64,000 nucleotides of DNA from Heterohyrax brucei (taxonomy: Eukaryota > Chordata > Mammalia > Hyracoidea > Procaviidae), in NCBI GenBank assembly GCA_028571685.1, contig CM053141.1, positions 136,614,833-136,678,832 on the forward strand. The letters run 5' to 3'. The position numbers were made by a program, and so were the translations under genes. This document shows, piece by piece, positions 22,100 through 33,049 of this stretch (its first letter is position 1; each line of letters starts with the position of its first letter). The notes below the pieces were generated by a model. The model did no database searches. It had not been told where the DNA came from and worked only from the letters and a program-made list of their open reading frames with translations.

Positions 22100-22500
22100 A
22101 TCCAGTTCTACATATGGCAGTCCTGCTGAGCACTGTGACCAGACAAAGTTGAGGGACTTGTTACAATCAGTCTATGAGCTGCAATGGGACTTTGCTCCAT
22201 TTTGTTTGTGCCAGCAGGGCTGTTATATGCAAATCACTAACACTGTACAGAGTTGATTACAAAACAAAATATCAGGACAAAATGGCAAATTATTCCCATC
22301 TTCTACTGGAAGTATGTCAGTGGTATCATTTCACCTGATTATTATTTTGAGATGTTTTAAAAATTAGCTGTCACTCTGCTATGCTCACGTCTCATGATAA
22401 AAGGAAACATTTTTAGTATTTTAGAGCAAATTAAAGTCATATCATTAAATGTACTGGTCAATTCATGCAAAATGCTCATTTTGGAGAGTCCCATAATAAT
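22100..22500. promoter_or_regulatory. Candidate conserved non-coding element
   Basis: Repeat-free, high-complexity stretch with a perfect octamer ATGCAAAT at 22227-22234 and nearby homeodomain-like 'gttgatta'. Candidate only: motif content and lack of repeats are the sole basis. Confidence 0.25.
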
Positions 22501-22861
22501 AAACTCTACTTAACCACACACAGGGTGGTTCCATACTCAGTCTGTTTTTTGTGTGCTGTTTGTAACTCAGCTTTAGTATGTCAGTCAAGAGATTAGCGCC
22601 TTGCCTGACATACGTGCTTTTTGCCTGATACCAGGGTCAGCCCATTGGGGGTGGGGCAGGCTTTATATTATTTTTTTGTTGTTGAAAGATGACCGACTAA
22701 ACCAGGAACATAAATTCTTTGAGCTTTTAAATGAAGCACATTTTAAAGGAATTAGCAGATAATGAGAAGATGAGAGACACACAGGAAGAAAATTAAGCAG
22801 CAAAAGCTATAAAGCGAAGAAAAAAAGTCAGGTGTTAGAGAGAAAAGAGACTTGATCGATG
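22501..22861. other. Unassigned sequence
   Basis: No repeat recognised; purine-rich toward the right. Confidence 0.4.
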
Positions 22862-23100
22862 GTGTTAGGCATTCAAAAACCAAACAAACTCATTGCTGTG
22901 AGTTGATTCTGACTCACAGTGACCATGTAGGACAGAGAAGAACTGCCCTGTAACGTTTCCGATGCTATAGTCTTCACAGGAGCAGATTGCCATGTCTTTC
23001 TCCTGCAAAGCAGCTGGTGGATTCCAACCACCTACCTTTCGGTTAGCAGCCACGCAGCCAAACGCTTATCAATTGCACCACTAGGGCTCCTTGTGTTAGG
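22862..23100 (-). repeat. AfroSINE-type SINE with target duplication
   Basis: Copy of the longer subtype: 'gctgtgagttgattctgact', an extended middle 'tatagtcttcacaggagcag', head 'cctttcggttagcagccac' and 'ttgcaccactagggctcc'. Flanked by the direct repeat 'gtgttagg' (22862-22869 and 23093-23100). Confidence 0.85.
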
Positions 23101-23562
23101 TGTGGAATCAGGAAAAACTGACTTCTCAAGACGGTGGAGCTCCAGGCAAGCGGGCTTAAACTGAGAGGACCAAGAGGCTAGCCTCAGGTCAGGTCACTAT
23201 TCCTGTATCCTTGGCTTAAGAGTTTGTTATTATGACTTTTTGTTTCCCATGTATTTCATGAAGCTTCTTGAATGTCTTCTCTTCTGTTCCTACTTCTCTG
23301 CTTGGGGACATATGCTTAAACCTTCATGAACTTGCGTATCTAACTGTGTCTTTAATCTTAGTAATCCAAGAGTGCCTGATGTGTAGAGGCCTAGATCTTT
23401 TAATCCACTATCTGGAAACTTAGTTCTACAGTGGTTAGCTACTTTATTGGACTGTTTTGTGTAACAGCAGAAGAATGGCAATTAGCCACAAAAATGATTA
23501 GTCATTATGTCTGAACCTGAAGAAGATCAGAAAGTTTGCATTCAGTTAAATGGTTGTCTAAC
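23101..23562. other. Unassigned sequence
   Basis: No repeat recognised. Confidence 0.4.
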
Positions 23563-23785
23563 AATGCCAGTTGCTATTGAAGTTGAATCAATTCTGGCTC
23601 ATAGTGACCCCAGTTTAGAACTGTATGCCACAGAATTTTCAGGGGCTGATTTTTCAGGAGGTAGTGCACCAAGTCTTTCTTCTGAGGAAACCTGAGGAAT
23701 CTGAGTCTTTCTTCTGAGGTTCCAAGGAACCTCCGATTTTGAATTAGTGGCTGAGTGAGTTAACTTTTTACACTGCCAGAGGATT
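23563..23785 (-). repeat. AfroSINE-type SINE, diverged subtype
   Basis: 'ttgaatcaattctggctcat', 'agtgaccccagtttagaact', 'gctgatttttcaggagg' and the end 'gagttaactttttacactgc' fit the long subtype. A local repeat 'gtctttcttctgagg' (twice near 23670-23720) suggests a small internal duplication. Confidence 0.6.
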
Positions 23786-23799
23786 ATGATATCAAAACA

Positions 23800-23963
23800 A
23801 CAACAAAAACTCAAACTCACTGCCATTGAGTTGATTCTGACTCATAGTGACCCCGTAGGACAGAATAGAAACACCCCATGGGTTTCCAAGGATGGGCTGG
23901 TGGATTTGAACTGCCGACCTTCTGGTTAGCAGCCGTAGCTCTCAACCACTGTGCCACCAGCGT
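23800..23963 (-). repeat. AfroSINE-type SINE
   Basis: Well preserved: 'ctcactgccattgagttgat', 'gactcatagtgaccccgtag', 'tggtggatttgaactgcc'-type middle and the head 'ctggttagcagccgtagctc' to 'gccaccagcg'. It lies 15 bp from the preceding SINE in the same orientation. Confidence 0.88.
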
Positions 23964-25416
23964 GTTAGTTTAAAAGTGGACCAGTATTTTCACTTGACTT
24001 TGGTCCCAGTTTGGAATTTGTGGTCATGTTTACATGCTTCTAGACAGATGTTTCATAGTACAATGAAAATATTCTTAAGAGACTGTCCTAGACTTTAGCT
24101 AAGGATGCCATCTCTACAGCCTGGTATATTCAAGCATTAGCGTCTGTTCAATGTTGTGACTTCAGGACCTTGCTGTCTGATCATATTCAGGTACCACCTA
24201 TGTCTCTGAGTAAATGAGGCTTGTGGGAGACTGTTACTAGTCCCACTCATTTCTTTTATTCCCGAAATAAATAAAAGAATTGCTCTTGTTTTCCTTGTCT
24301 GACATGCCAGCTAAGGTAGTTAGGTGTGTATGGGAGGGATGAGGACAACAGGATTAGACACACTAAATATGAGTGTATCTGGGATCAACCTACATTTTTC
24401 AAGCCACTAAGAAATTTTGCAAGACCAGTATGTTTTGAAAACTGAAGGTATTTTAAATAGCCCTTCATTTTCTACAAAGCTTAATGTATTTCAGTCACTT
24501 AGTTACAACTGAATTCAGAGAATATCCAAAATTTTTATTATTTCCTTCCCCAAATGTAACATTAAGTTTCACCCCACTGCTAGCTTAATGTTCAATAAAT
24601 TATTTAAAATTAGAATCTAAACAGCCTGTGGACATGGTCTAACAACTGAACTCATACCCTGCTTCTTAAACATTGCACAGCAAATACTAATTGAATGCCC
24701 ATTGTGTACCAGGTGCTGGGCTCAACACTGCAACTGACAACATTGTCAAGCAAAATTTCCACTAGGAGAAAAGTCCAGGTATCTGTGCACAGATTGAGGA
24801 GCTCATTATTTGTCCTGTTAATACAAAAATTGTATTAAGCCAATAGCAAAAATAAAAGTTTATTTGACATATCATTTACAAATCAGGGTAACAGTTCTAG
24901 TAGGGAGTCAAAAATGTCTGAAGATGAAAACAACCTCTAAAATTCTTATATCCCATCTTACTGACGGTCATGGAAAAAGGCTGAAATAAAAGTAATAAAC
25001 AATTTGCAACCAAGAAGGATGTTATACGTATTTCCTTGAAGAACAAAATAAATCTGATTTACCCTAAAATAGGTATGCCTGTTGACCTTTGGAGACTCTG
25101 TTTCTCAAAACTGATTGCACATAAAAAATTTTTCAGAAAAGGTGAAATTTTTTTCTCTAGTTTCTCTAGACCATTGTTTGACTCAAAGGTGATTTTTAAA
25201 TCCAGTTTCTTCAAAGCTCAAGGTTAAAAAGGTCATCTAAGGACAAATAACCTGGCTAGGCCAACCTGTCTTCTTGGGCCCCAGGAGTCTGGATTCCAGG
25301 AGAATTAAACTGTTATTCAGCCCACACATTACGTGTTTATCCTTGGGGGAAGAAAGTCTCTCCTCCCTAAATCCACGAGACACACTACTTTCTGTACCAC
25401 CATGGGAGGAAGTTTA
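23964..25416. other. Mostly unassigned; ancient repeat piece inside
   Basis: 24690-24780 ('ttgaatgcccattgtgtacc', 'aggtgctgggctcaacactg') belongs to the common ancient 'tgtgccaggcactg' repeat class. The rest shows no repeat or coding signal. Confidence 0.45.
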
Positions 25417-25590
25417 AACCAAATCAAAACCAAACCCACTGCTGTCAAGTTTATTCTGACTCACAGAGATCCTATAAGACAGAGTAGAACCACCCCGTAA
25501 AGTTTCCAAGGAGCACCTGGTGGAGTCGAACTGCCGACCTGTTGGTTAGTAACCGTAGTACTTAACCACTACCTCACCGAGGTTTCCAAG
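25417..25590 (-). repeat. AfroSINE-type SINE
   Basis: 'caaaaccaaacccactgctg', 'gactcacagagatcctataa', 'gtcgaactgccgacctgttg' (B-box complement) and 'cttaaccactacctcaccga'. Forms an inverted pair with the SINE at 25685. Confidence 0.88.
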
Positions 25591-25684
25591 GAGGAAGTCC
25601 AGTGGAAAACAATTCAGAAACAGTTACTGACCTCATGGATCTTTCATTGTTTTCACTATTGTAATAATAATGTAATATTGATCA

Positions 25685-25852
25685 GCAAGCCCTGGTGGCG
25701 TAGTGATTAAGTGCTACATTTGTCAACCTAAAGTTCAGTAGATCAAATCCACCAGGTACTCCTTGGAAACTCTATGCGGCAGTTCTGCTCTGACCTATAG
25801 GGTCACCGTGAGTTGCAATTAACTCAGCGGCAGTGGGTTTAGCTTGGCTTTT
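25685..25852 (+). repeat. AfroSINE-type SINE
   Basis: Sense copy: 'ccctggtggcgtagtgatta' (A box), 'ttggaaactctatgcggcag', 'ctatagggtcaccgtgagtt' and 'ggcagtgggtttagcttggc'. 94 bp from the preceding inverted copy. Confidence 0.88.
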
Positions 25853-26575
25853 TAGTATTGACCATATTTCGGATTCAGAGCTTGCTGAAGATGGCCTGAT
25901 TGATTGGCATGTGAGGAAAATAATACAATATGAAGCATACTGAAATTCTTTGGCACGAGTCTCCCTTTGTCTGGCAAAGACAGCAATGGTAACTCTCCTA
26001 GCATCTATGCATCAGTATAAGCCAAGGTTTTTAAGGTCTCTTCATTCAAAACAAAGAGCTGGAAACAATGGCTCAAATGTGGTACCTGCATCACCACGTC
26101 CAAGACCATTTCACACATCAGTGTCTGATTAAAGCCAAACTATAATATAGTTCTTGAAATTTACTTTTGAATACGATTAAAACTGACCTTAGTTTGTACA
26201 TTTTGGATTTATTTAAATTAAGTTTAAGAAGTGGGCATCAATGTTTGTGTGAAAAAACGAAAGTGAGCAGAGTACAAAGTTTTATAAAGTTTGTTTTTCT
26301 GCTTGGTGGAAAAAAGTCACTGCTAGTATACAACTAATGATTTATTTTTCAAGATGATCTATATTCCTAGAAATTGGATTCTTTAAGGGGCTCATGTCTC
26401 AAGGGAAGGTTAAAGACCAATGCATTGTTGTGGATATTAAATTGGGGAGTATTTTGTTTAGAGAAACATGAGGACTCACATAGTTTGCTGTGAGTTGTCG
26501 TTCCCCAAATGCTGACTCACCTAACGAGATGACTGTCTTGGGGTAATTACTTAATGCTTTACACTTAGAAGGGAA
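25853..26575. other. Unassigned single-copy sequence
   Basis: No repeat or coding signal recognised. Confidence 0.4.
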
Positions 26576-26735
26576 TTCTGGTAGTGTAGTGATTAAATGC
26601 TACAAAAGGGTGGGCAGTTCGAATCCATGAGGCACTCCTTTAAATCTCTATGGGGCAGTTCTACTCTGCCTTGTAGGATCACTGTCAGTCTGTATGGATT
26701 TGACAGCAGTGAGTTTGGTTTTGTGTTTTTGTCTG
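26576..26735 (+). repeat. AfroSINE-type SINE
   Basis: 'ttctggtagtgtagtgatta', B box 'gggcagttcgaatccatgag', 'tctatggggcagttctactc' and tail 'tggatttgacagcagtgagt'. The 78-codon open frame across it is incidental. Confidence 0.85.
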
Positions 26736-27289
26736 GAAAACATGTTTTGTTTGATGAGTCCAAAGCATCCTACAATGTACAGCAAAGTGGCAGACCCCTA
26801 CAAAGGTACAAATGTGGGTTGAAGACTAACTAGTTCATTACAAAACCGGTGACTACAGCTCCCTCCATCTGTGAGTACTGTAGACGTGTGCCTCCCAGGA
26901 CTGCAAAAACCCTGCTTTTTAATTATTTATATATTTTTGTATTTGTGAGGGGGGCATAAAATGTGAAGACTGTATTGTTGTATGAAGCTGCTCATTATAC
27001 AAGGATGCACAAACTAATTTTTTTGTGGCCGGGATGGGGAGGATAAAGTTTCCATCATCGATTTAGGTCTGTTGTCCTGTTACTCTTCTTCCTCATATTT
27101 TCCTCTTGGTCTCCCTCACTCTCCTTATATGCCTTTGTTCTCTCTTTCCTGCTCCGTGTCCACTCTCTCCTTTCCCACATTCCCACTTCGCCCCACCTCC
27201 CTGATTGAGGCCTTTCTCCTTATTTTCAAGTGTTAGCACTCAGCTCTGCTTCCCATTACAGAAAAACCCCAACACTGTAAATGGCCTGA
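26736..27289. other. Unassigned; pyrimidine-rich patch
   Basis: 26760-26805 ('aaagcatcctacaatgtaca') faintly resembles a MER5-type hAT relic. 27080-27200 is a C/T-rich stretch on the plus strand. No genes. Confidence 0.35.
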
Positions 27290-27640
27290 GGGAGGGACAG
27301 GCTCACATTTCATAGCCTGGAAATTTAGAATTACAAATTAATCTAGAGGAAACAATTGCTTGAGCAATTTAAAACTGATGTGGGCAACAGTCCATACAGG
27401 CCCTTACAAGGGAGTCAGGGCAGCAGAGAGAGAGGGGGCTGGTATGCTGCTGTTATGCCTTTTGTGCAGGGCCTCATGGAGAACATTCTTGTTTTAGCTT
27501 CTTAGAAATGTTAAATGAAGTAATTGAAAATGTTTATAGCATTATGCTTCTAATATAACTATATTAATTTTTAACTTGATGAAATTATCAGCTCTTTAAC
27601 AGCCATTTGAGTTGTTATGACTGCACTATTTTTATCCGTA
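27290..27640. promoter_or_regulatory. Candidate conserved non-coding element
   Basis: Repeat-free with 'ttacaaattaatctag' (homeodomain-like) and an inverted repeat of 7 bp around 2 bp (AATTGCT at 27354-27360, AGCAATT at 27363-27369). Candidate only. Confidence 0.22.
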
Positions 27641-28154
27641 CCTTAGTGCAAAAATGTCAACGGTAGAATTCCTGTTTTCTAGTGGTGGTGGTGCTGGGGG
27701 CCAGGGAGTAGAGTCAAATAGAGCTGAGACAGTGTGCTCCATACCAGCTGTCTCGTATGGCATTCGCTGCTTTAGACTATTCAGAATTTACTACAGCATT
27801 TATATCTCTCCCTCCCCTCCCTCCATCCTTCCCTCCTACATTTCCTTTCTCCTTTCTTTCCAAATTCAGCATCTTCTGAAAATATTTGGCCATGCAAGAA
27901 GACCTCGGATTCACTGTATTTTGTGCCAAAAGTAATCAGTGCTGGCTAATAAACATTTTTATATGTTGTTGGTTTATTCTGCTTTATTATGTGTGATATG
28001 TCAGCAACATTTCCAGAAGTGATAACAAAATAGTAGTTTTACGTAAGATAATAATTTTCTTTATTTTGAGAATCTTTGAAGGTAGGAGTTATAGTTCATC
28101 CCTTACAGTTTTCTATGACCTCGTTGGAGGATTGGGTTAGCTCTTCTTGTGGTT
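27641..28154. other. Unassigned sequence
   Basis: 27805-27860 is pyrimidine-rich ('ctccctcccctccctccatc'). No gene signal in the 93-codon open frame across it. Confidence 0.4.
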
Positions 28155-28232
28155 AGCTGCCTTTAGGTTGGCCCCAACTCACGGTGGCCTCCCACATAGC
28201 TGACTGAAATGCTGCCCCATCCTACAGCATCT
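28155..28232 (-). repeat. RTE/SINE tail fragment
   Basis: 'gcctttaggttggccccaac' then 'tcacggtggcctcccacat' and 'actgaaatgctgccccatc' match the tail region of the tRNA-Gly-headed/RTE group (compare 2590-2625). Confidence 0.5.
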
Positions 28233-28334
28233 CTAAATTGTACGTAATTCGACTTTATTATGTAGTCTAAATTGTAGGTAACTTTGAGGTTAGCTTTTTA
28301 GTAATAGTAGTATGTTATCATAACTACTTTACTT

Positions 28335-28870
28335 AGACTGTGTTCTCTAGAGAAGCAAAACCAGTGAAGTATATAAATACATATAGAGAAATTTATATCA
28401 AGGAAACAGCTCACATGATCATAGAATCTGGAATGCCCCATGTCCAGGGGTCAGGAAAGAGGAGTCTCCTGATTCACATAGCCAAATGCAAGATCAATGG
28501 TTCAGAGAGCAGGGCTTTTGCTCCTGTGCTACAAAGTTTAAGGATTCCCAAGACTGAGCAGGCAAGACCACAGATAAGCTGCTAGCTTAAGGCCACAAAA
28601 GCAGAGCTCAGATGAATAGGAGCTAGCTACAAGATCCAGAGAAAGAAAAGCCCATGAGCCCTGTCAGAATGTCCACTTACATTCAATACAGGCTACATGG
28701 TCAAGGATACTACCTTTTAACTGACAGGATACTCAGAGCAGATGTCATCATCTGGGTGATCACAATATAACAAATCTCATCATGGAAGTGATCACAACAT
28801 TGCACAACTGACAAACCACTGAAAATCATGGCCTTGCCAAACTGACACAACCTTAACTATCATGGTGATG
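28335..28870 (-). mobile_element. LTR-like repeat (ERV/MaLR-related, second family)
   Basis: Plus strand opens 'gtgttctctagagaagcaaa' and 'accagtgaagtatataaata', includes 'gaaacagctcacatgatcat', and closes with 'atcatggccttgccaaactg', 'acacaaccttaactatcat'. This is the layout of inverted mammalian LTRs whose sense end carries a polyadenylation region and a '..ttctctagagaacc' terminus. It differs from the 3815/14233/56863 family. No internal sequence adjoins. Confidence 0.5.
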
Positions 28871-29044
28871 ATTAGCCTTTGTTGATATCTTTCCTTATTT
28901 CTTTACAACTCTCAATTCAAATATGTGGTTAAAAACTCTACCATTATGTAGATAGCATGGTGCTGAATATTGTGTAGAACACTGACTCACAGGACAGAGT
29001 AGAACTGCCAAAATAGAGTTCTTTACCCAAAATTTATTGAGGGC
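28871..29044. other. Unassigned; tiny SINE fragment
   Basis: 28981-29009 ('gactcacaggacagagtaga') is a scrap of inverted AfroSINE with the intervening bases lost. Otherwise unassigned. Confidence 0.4.
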
Positions 29045-29530
29045 TCAGGTATGAATAATATTGTAATACTCACTCTAGAACACAGGTGAATTAGGCACAA
29101 CTTTTGCCTTTAAAAACCTTGACCTTCAGACAGTATAAAAAGAAATAAAATCAAATGACAAGACGTTAAAGAAAACATGGCAAGTAGAGTCTGAGTGAAG
29201 TGGGAATGTTGAAGAAGTGCTAATTTGCAGCAGAAGTCCCGGGGAAGCTCTCTAGCAATGCCCCGGTACTGAAGAAAAGCATAAAATATCAGGGGGCAAG
29301 GTTGAAGGAAGACCATGTCAATAATAGCAAGAGCTATGTCAGGGGTGAAAACGTCATGCATGCCCAGAACTTGCTGAAGGGGTGATGGGAACTTTTAGGA
29401 GTCTAAAACATATGGTAGATGAAATTGTGTGCTCGAGAGAAGATGGAGAGGAAATACTGGAAAGGGAAATTGAGGCTAGATTACAGAAGGCCTGGAACGT
29501 GGTAATGAGAAGTTTGAATGTCTTGCTTAT
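29045..29530. repeat. Ancient mammalian interspersed repeat (unnamed class)
   Basis: 'aaaaccttgaccttcagaca', 'gcagaagtcccggggaagct', 'gtcatgcatgcccagaact' and 'cagaaggcctggaacgtggt' have the order of the same purine-rich ancient repeat as 9858-10190. The open frames on both strands are incidental. Confidence 0.35.
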
Positions 29531-29532
29531 CA

Positions 29533-29980
29533 AACCAAACCAAACTCATGGCCATCAAGTTAATTTTGACTGATAGCAACCCTATAGGACAGAGGAGATC
29601 TGCTCCGTAGAGATTCCAAGGCTTTAATCTTTACAGGAACCTGGAAGTACACTGGTTAAGTGCTCAGTTAACTGAAAGCTCATTAGTTCCAACCACCAGG
29701 AAGACCAGCAGTTAAAGCCCACTAGCCTCTCTGTGGGTAAAAGATACTGCAGTAGGCTATAGAGATTAGGCGTTGGAAACCCTATGGGTGGTTTTTTCTG
29801 TCCTATAGTGTGGCTATAAGTTGGAATACACTTGACAGCGATGGAAGTCTTTGTCATTGTGTGGTTTAATTTTATGGGAGCAGACAGTCTTTTCTTCCAC
29901 AGAGATGCTGGTGACTTCACATTGCTAAGCTTTCATTTAAAAGGCAAGCACTTTAACCACTGTGCCACCAAAGGCTCCTT
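29533..29980 (-). repeat. AfroSINE interrupted by another SINE
   Basis: The host SINE is inverted: its tail half is at 29533-29639 ('caaactcatggccatcaagt', 'gatagcaaccctataggaca'). Its head half resumes at 29865-29980 ('tgggagcagacagtcttttc', 'ctttaaccactgtgccacca'). The interruption is the sense SINE at 29640-29864. Confidence 0.75.
29640..29864 (+). repeat. AfroSINE-type SINE nested in the previous one
   Basis: 'cctggaagtacactggttaa' (head), 'gttccaaccaccaggaagac', 'gttggaaaccctatgggtgg' and tail 'gtggctataagttggaatac', 'cttgacagcgatgg'. The target duplication is preserved: 29623-29639 ('tttaatctttacagg') and 29865-29880 ('tttaattttatggg'). Confidence 0.75.
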
Positions 29981-29995
29981 TTTTACCTTGTAAGA

Positions 29996-30161
29996 CTGAA
30001 AACCAAACCCACTGCCACTGAGTGGATGCTGACTCATAGCCACCCTATAGGAGAGAGTAGAACTTCCAAGTAGAGTTTCTGTGACACTCCTGGTAGGTTT
30101 GAACTGCAGACCTCTTAGTTAGCAACTGTAGCTCTTAACCAGCATGCTACCAGTGTTTCCG
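29996..30161 (-). repeat. AfroSINE-type SINE
   Basis: 'aaaccaaacccactgccact', 'gactcatagccaccctatag', 'gtaggtttgaactgcagacc', 'cttaaccagcatgctaccag'. Confidence 0.85.
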
Positions 30162-31128
30162 TTAAGACTAAAGAACACCTTAGAAGAGAGAAGCAGAATG
30201 TCTTGTGATTATTATAAAAGCTATAAAATTGTACTTTTCAATTTGTTTTTTATGCCATAATCACACAAATATACTACGAGCCTCTCTCTCTTCTCTGCTT
30301 AACCTTTTACATAGCCTTAGAGAGGCGTTATTATCACCAATCTGTTTGGGAGCAATGCTAATTTCCTTGGATCTAAAGCTCCTTTTATTTGGCCAAAAAT
30401 GAGACAAAATAACTTAACCCAAGTTAATCATTATCAAACAACTTATTAATCTCTTTTCCTTAGCTATGTGGCTCTGTGGTCCTGGAAATTCTAACCCTCG
30501 GTTTAAGGAGGGCTGATCTCAACAGATAGACTGCTGATCCTTTCAAGTAACCTGTGTTATTACATGTCTTTGATATAAAATTAATAGCTCTAATCTTATC
30601 TTCTAGTGGAACTGGCTGCTTATGAGACTAATAGTTAACTAGCCCCCTTTATGGCTGAAGCTTAGCAAAGACTACAAAAAATTTAATTTTAAATTCAAAG
30701 CTCTGTTTCAAAATACCAGTAAGGTGTTTGCTGAATAGGTAGCTTATCATCAGTCATGGACAAATCTCTCACTCCAAGATATTCTTGCCTATCTTGCACT
30801 GTTATTTGTCTGTTGATAAAGCCTCTGCCACACTTTCTTTCCGTGGGTGGCTAACCTACTTACTTCGTCTCTTCTACCTGAAAAAGAACATAAAACATAG
30901 CATGACTTTTATACAGTATTTTTTATTTATAAAATTGACCTTTTGCTTGAATGGACAGTTTTCCTTTTTATATTTGATGCATACATGCGGGAATACAATC
31001 AGAAGATTCCTATTGATTGTTCTGAAGCAATTTAGTTCTGGTCATGGTTGTACTGGATTTGCAATTATACTGAAGAGAAGTATTATCGACTGGGTCTGGT
31101 AATTACCAACCTGACATCAGATTTAGCC
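30162..31128. other. Unassigned single-copy sequence
   Basis: Start of a repeat-poor tract. The open frame at 30785-31102 has no recognisable domain. Confidence 0.45.
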
Positions 31129-32900
31129 GTAGGTGAAACTAACCTACATCTCCATGATGGTGTTCCTGTTATAAAAAATTGAACTGATTCCTCCAAACCA
31201 GGTATGAACAACACATGATGGTATATTTTAGTCATAGCAATTTATTTCAGTATGCAGTTCATTTACTTTTGAGTGTAAACATTTTAAGGCACTTGCTTAG
31301 GGATGATACACATTTAAGAGGTTGATCATCAACCCACACCACACATATTTTGGTTGAGAAAAACAAACAGGCCACTTTTCATTAAAAAAAAAAAGACAAA
31401 AATGGATACAGGATAAGTATTATAAATAAATTATCTTTGCATGTGTTTAATCAGATCAAATGCGACCTGTTTGTAGTCAATTTGTAGTCAATCTAGATTT
31501 TACATCAGATCTAATTTCTTAGATTATGTTAAATAAACATTTATGAGTAACTACTATCAACAAAAGGATGTTTATCCCTTGAAAACAGCAATGTTTTGTG
31601 CACACTAACTTTGGATATAATGGGTAGTTTGGGGTAAGAAATTCAATTTTTGGTCCCAAGGAATTCATGTAATGTGTATGTAAACAAAGTTTATATGCAA
31701 CTAGCATTCTTTTTAATTAATGCCTTGCCTGAATACATGAAAACATCCTGTGTGACAAACCATTTGTACATCTGCAGATTAACTGGCTTAACTACAGTCT
31801 AGGAAGTATGTAACAGAAATTATGAAGTGATCAATAGATTGCTCCCTAGATGGCATATGATTAACAACAATCTACAAGTGTTTTTAAATATGCATATTAT
31901 GATTTTGCATATTGTAATTACTCATTTTTTTATTTTTTAAATCAAAATTAGCAAAGAGAATAAACCACAAAATATTTTAAACGGGATTCTGCACATTCAG
32001 AAGAAAAGATTATTCTCTAATAACTACCAACAATAATAGATGCTCAGGTTTTTACTTGTTCAGAAACACAACTAATCCTAATCATAACTTGAAAACGTGA
32101 CAGAAAAACATGCTTAACTATTTATGTTAATAAAAAATTCATTTAATTTTCAAAATCTAGACATTCTTTGTTTTGACCTTTTGCATCAGCTTATGTTAGA
32201 TGTTAATACTTGTACCAGACACTGATTTATTTCACCACAGATTCAACTGAGGCTATGAAAGTCAGCTGCTTTTTCACTGCCTCATGAAATGCAAGAATTT
32301 CAGGATCAATGTGATACCATTAAAGAGGTTGTATTTGTATCTTTCTGGGCTTAACTGTGATTATTGTAAAGTGAGTATAGATAGACTATTTCTGCAATAG
32401 AAGATCCATTCAACAACTGAGAAATTCCTCATAGAACAAGATCTTGATGACAGGACATTTCTGATTTTAATCTACCCAGCCACAATAGCACTGGTTCAGA
32501 GGCACACCTATTAGAGATGATGTAGCATAAACCTTTCCAATCACTCAAACTCTCAGGCGAATCAGCCTGTTGGGAAATCTTAACTTACCACAATTCTGAG
32601 AAATGTAGTACTTTAGACTGCTACCTTTGAGGAGCAGAGCTCAGTCAGAGCTCAGTCTTGTTACTATGATTTTAGCAGGGTCCGAGTAACACAGGGAAGA
32701 AAATTCTCAGTTTTGTGGTTCTAGGCTGCACATAAATTTTTCCACAGTCAGCTTGCCAAGTGTGCCTTTCGGTCACTCAGGGGTACGCTATGATGGAGTA
32801 CAGCTGGCCCAGCACAAGCTCTTCATCACTACATGGAAATACAATGTTAATCACGGCGCACATCAGAAACATCAACCTGGTACCTTGGATGAGGGGTGAT
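31129..32900. promoter_or_regulatory. Candidate conserved non-coding tract
   Basis: AT-rich, repeat-free. Clustered POU/homeodomain-like motifs at 31890-31920 (ATGCATAT at 31890-31897, TTTGCATA at 31904-31911, TAATTA at 31915-31920). Only a short A-run (near 31385) interrupts it. Function unproven. Confidence 0.25.
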
Positions 32901-33049
32901 AGATTTTAAGCACATGCAAATGTTTGGTTTAAATTAAGAGGATAAGATACTTAATTCCTCATTTTGCTTTCGACCAACTCCTAATATAAGGAAGTATATC
33001 CCATTTAAGACTCTTTGATATTTACAGAGATTTACTGTTTTCAAGAAGT
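32901..33049. other. Unassigned sequence
   Basis: Single-copy flank of the L1 fragment. Confidence 0.4.
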
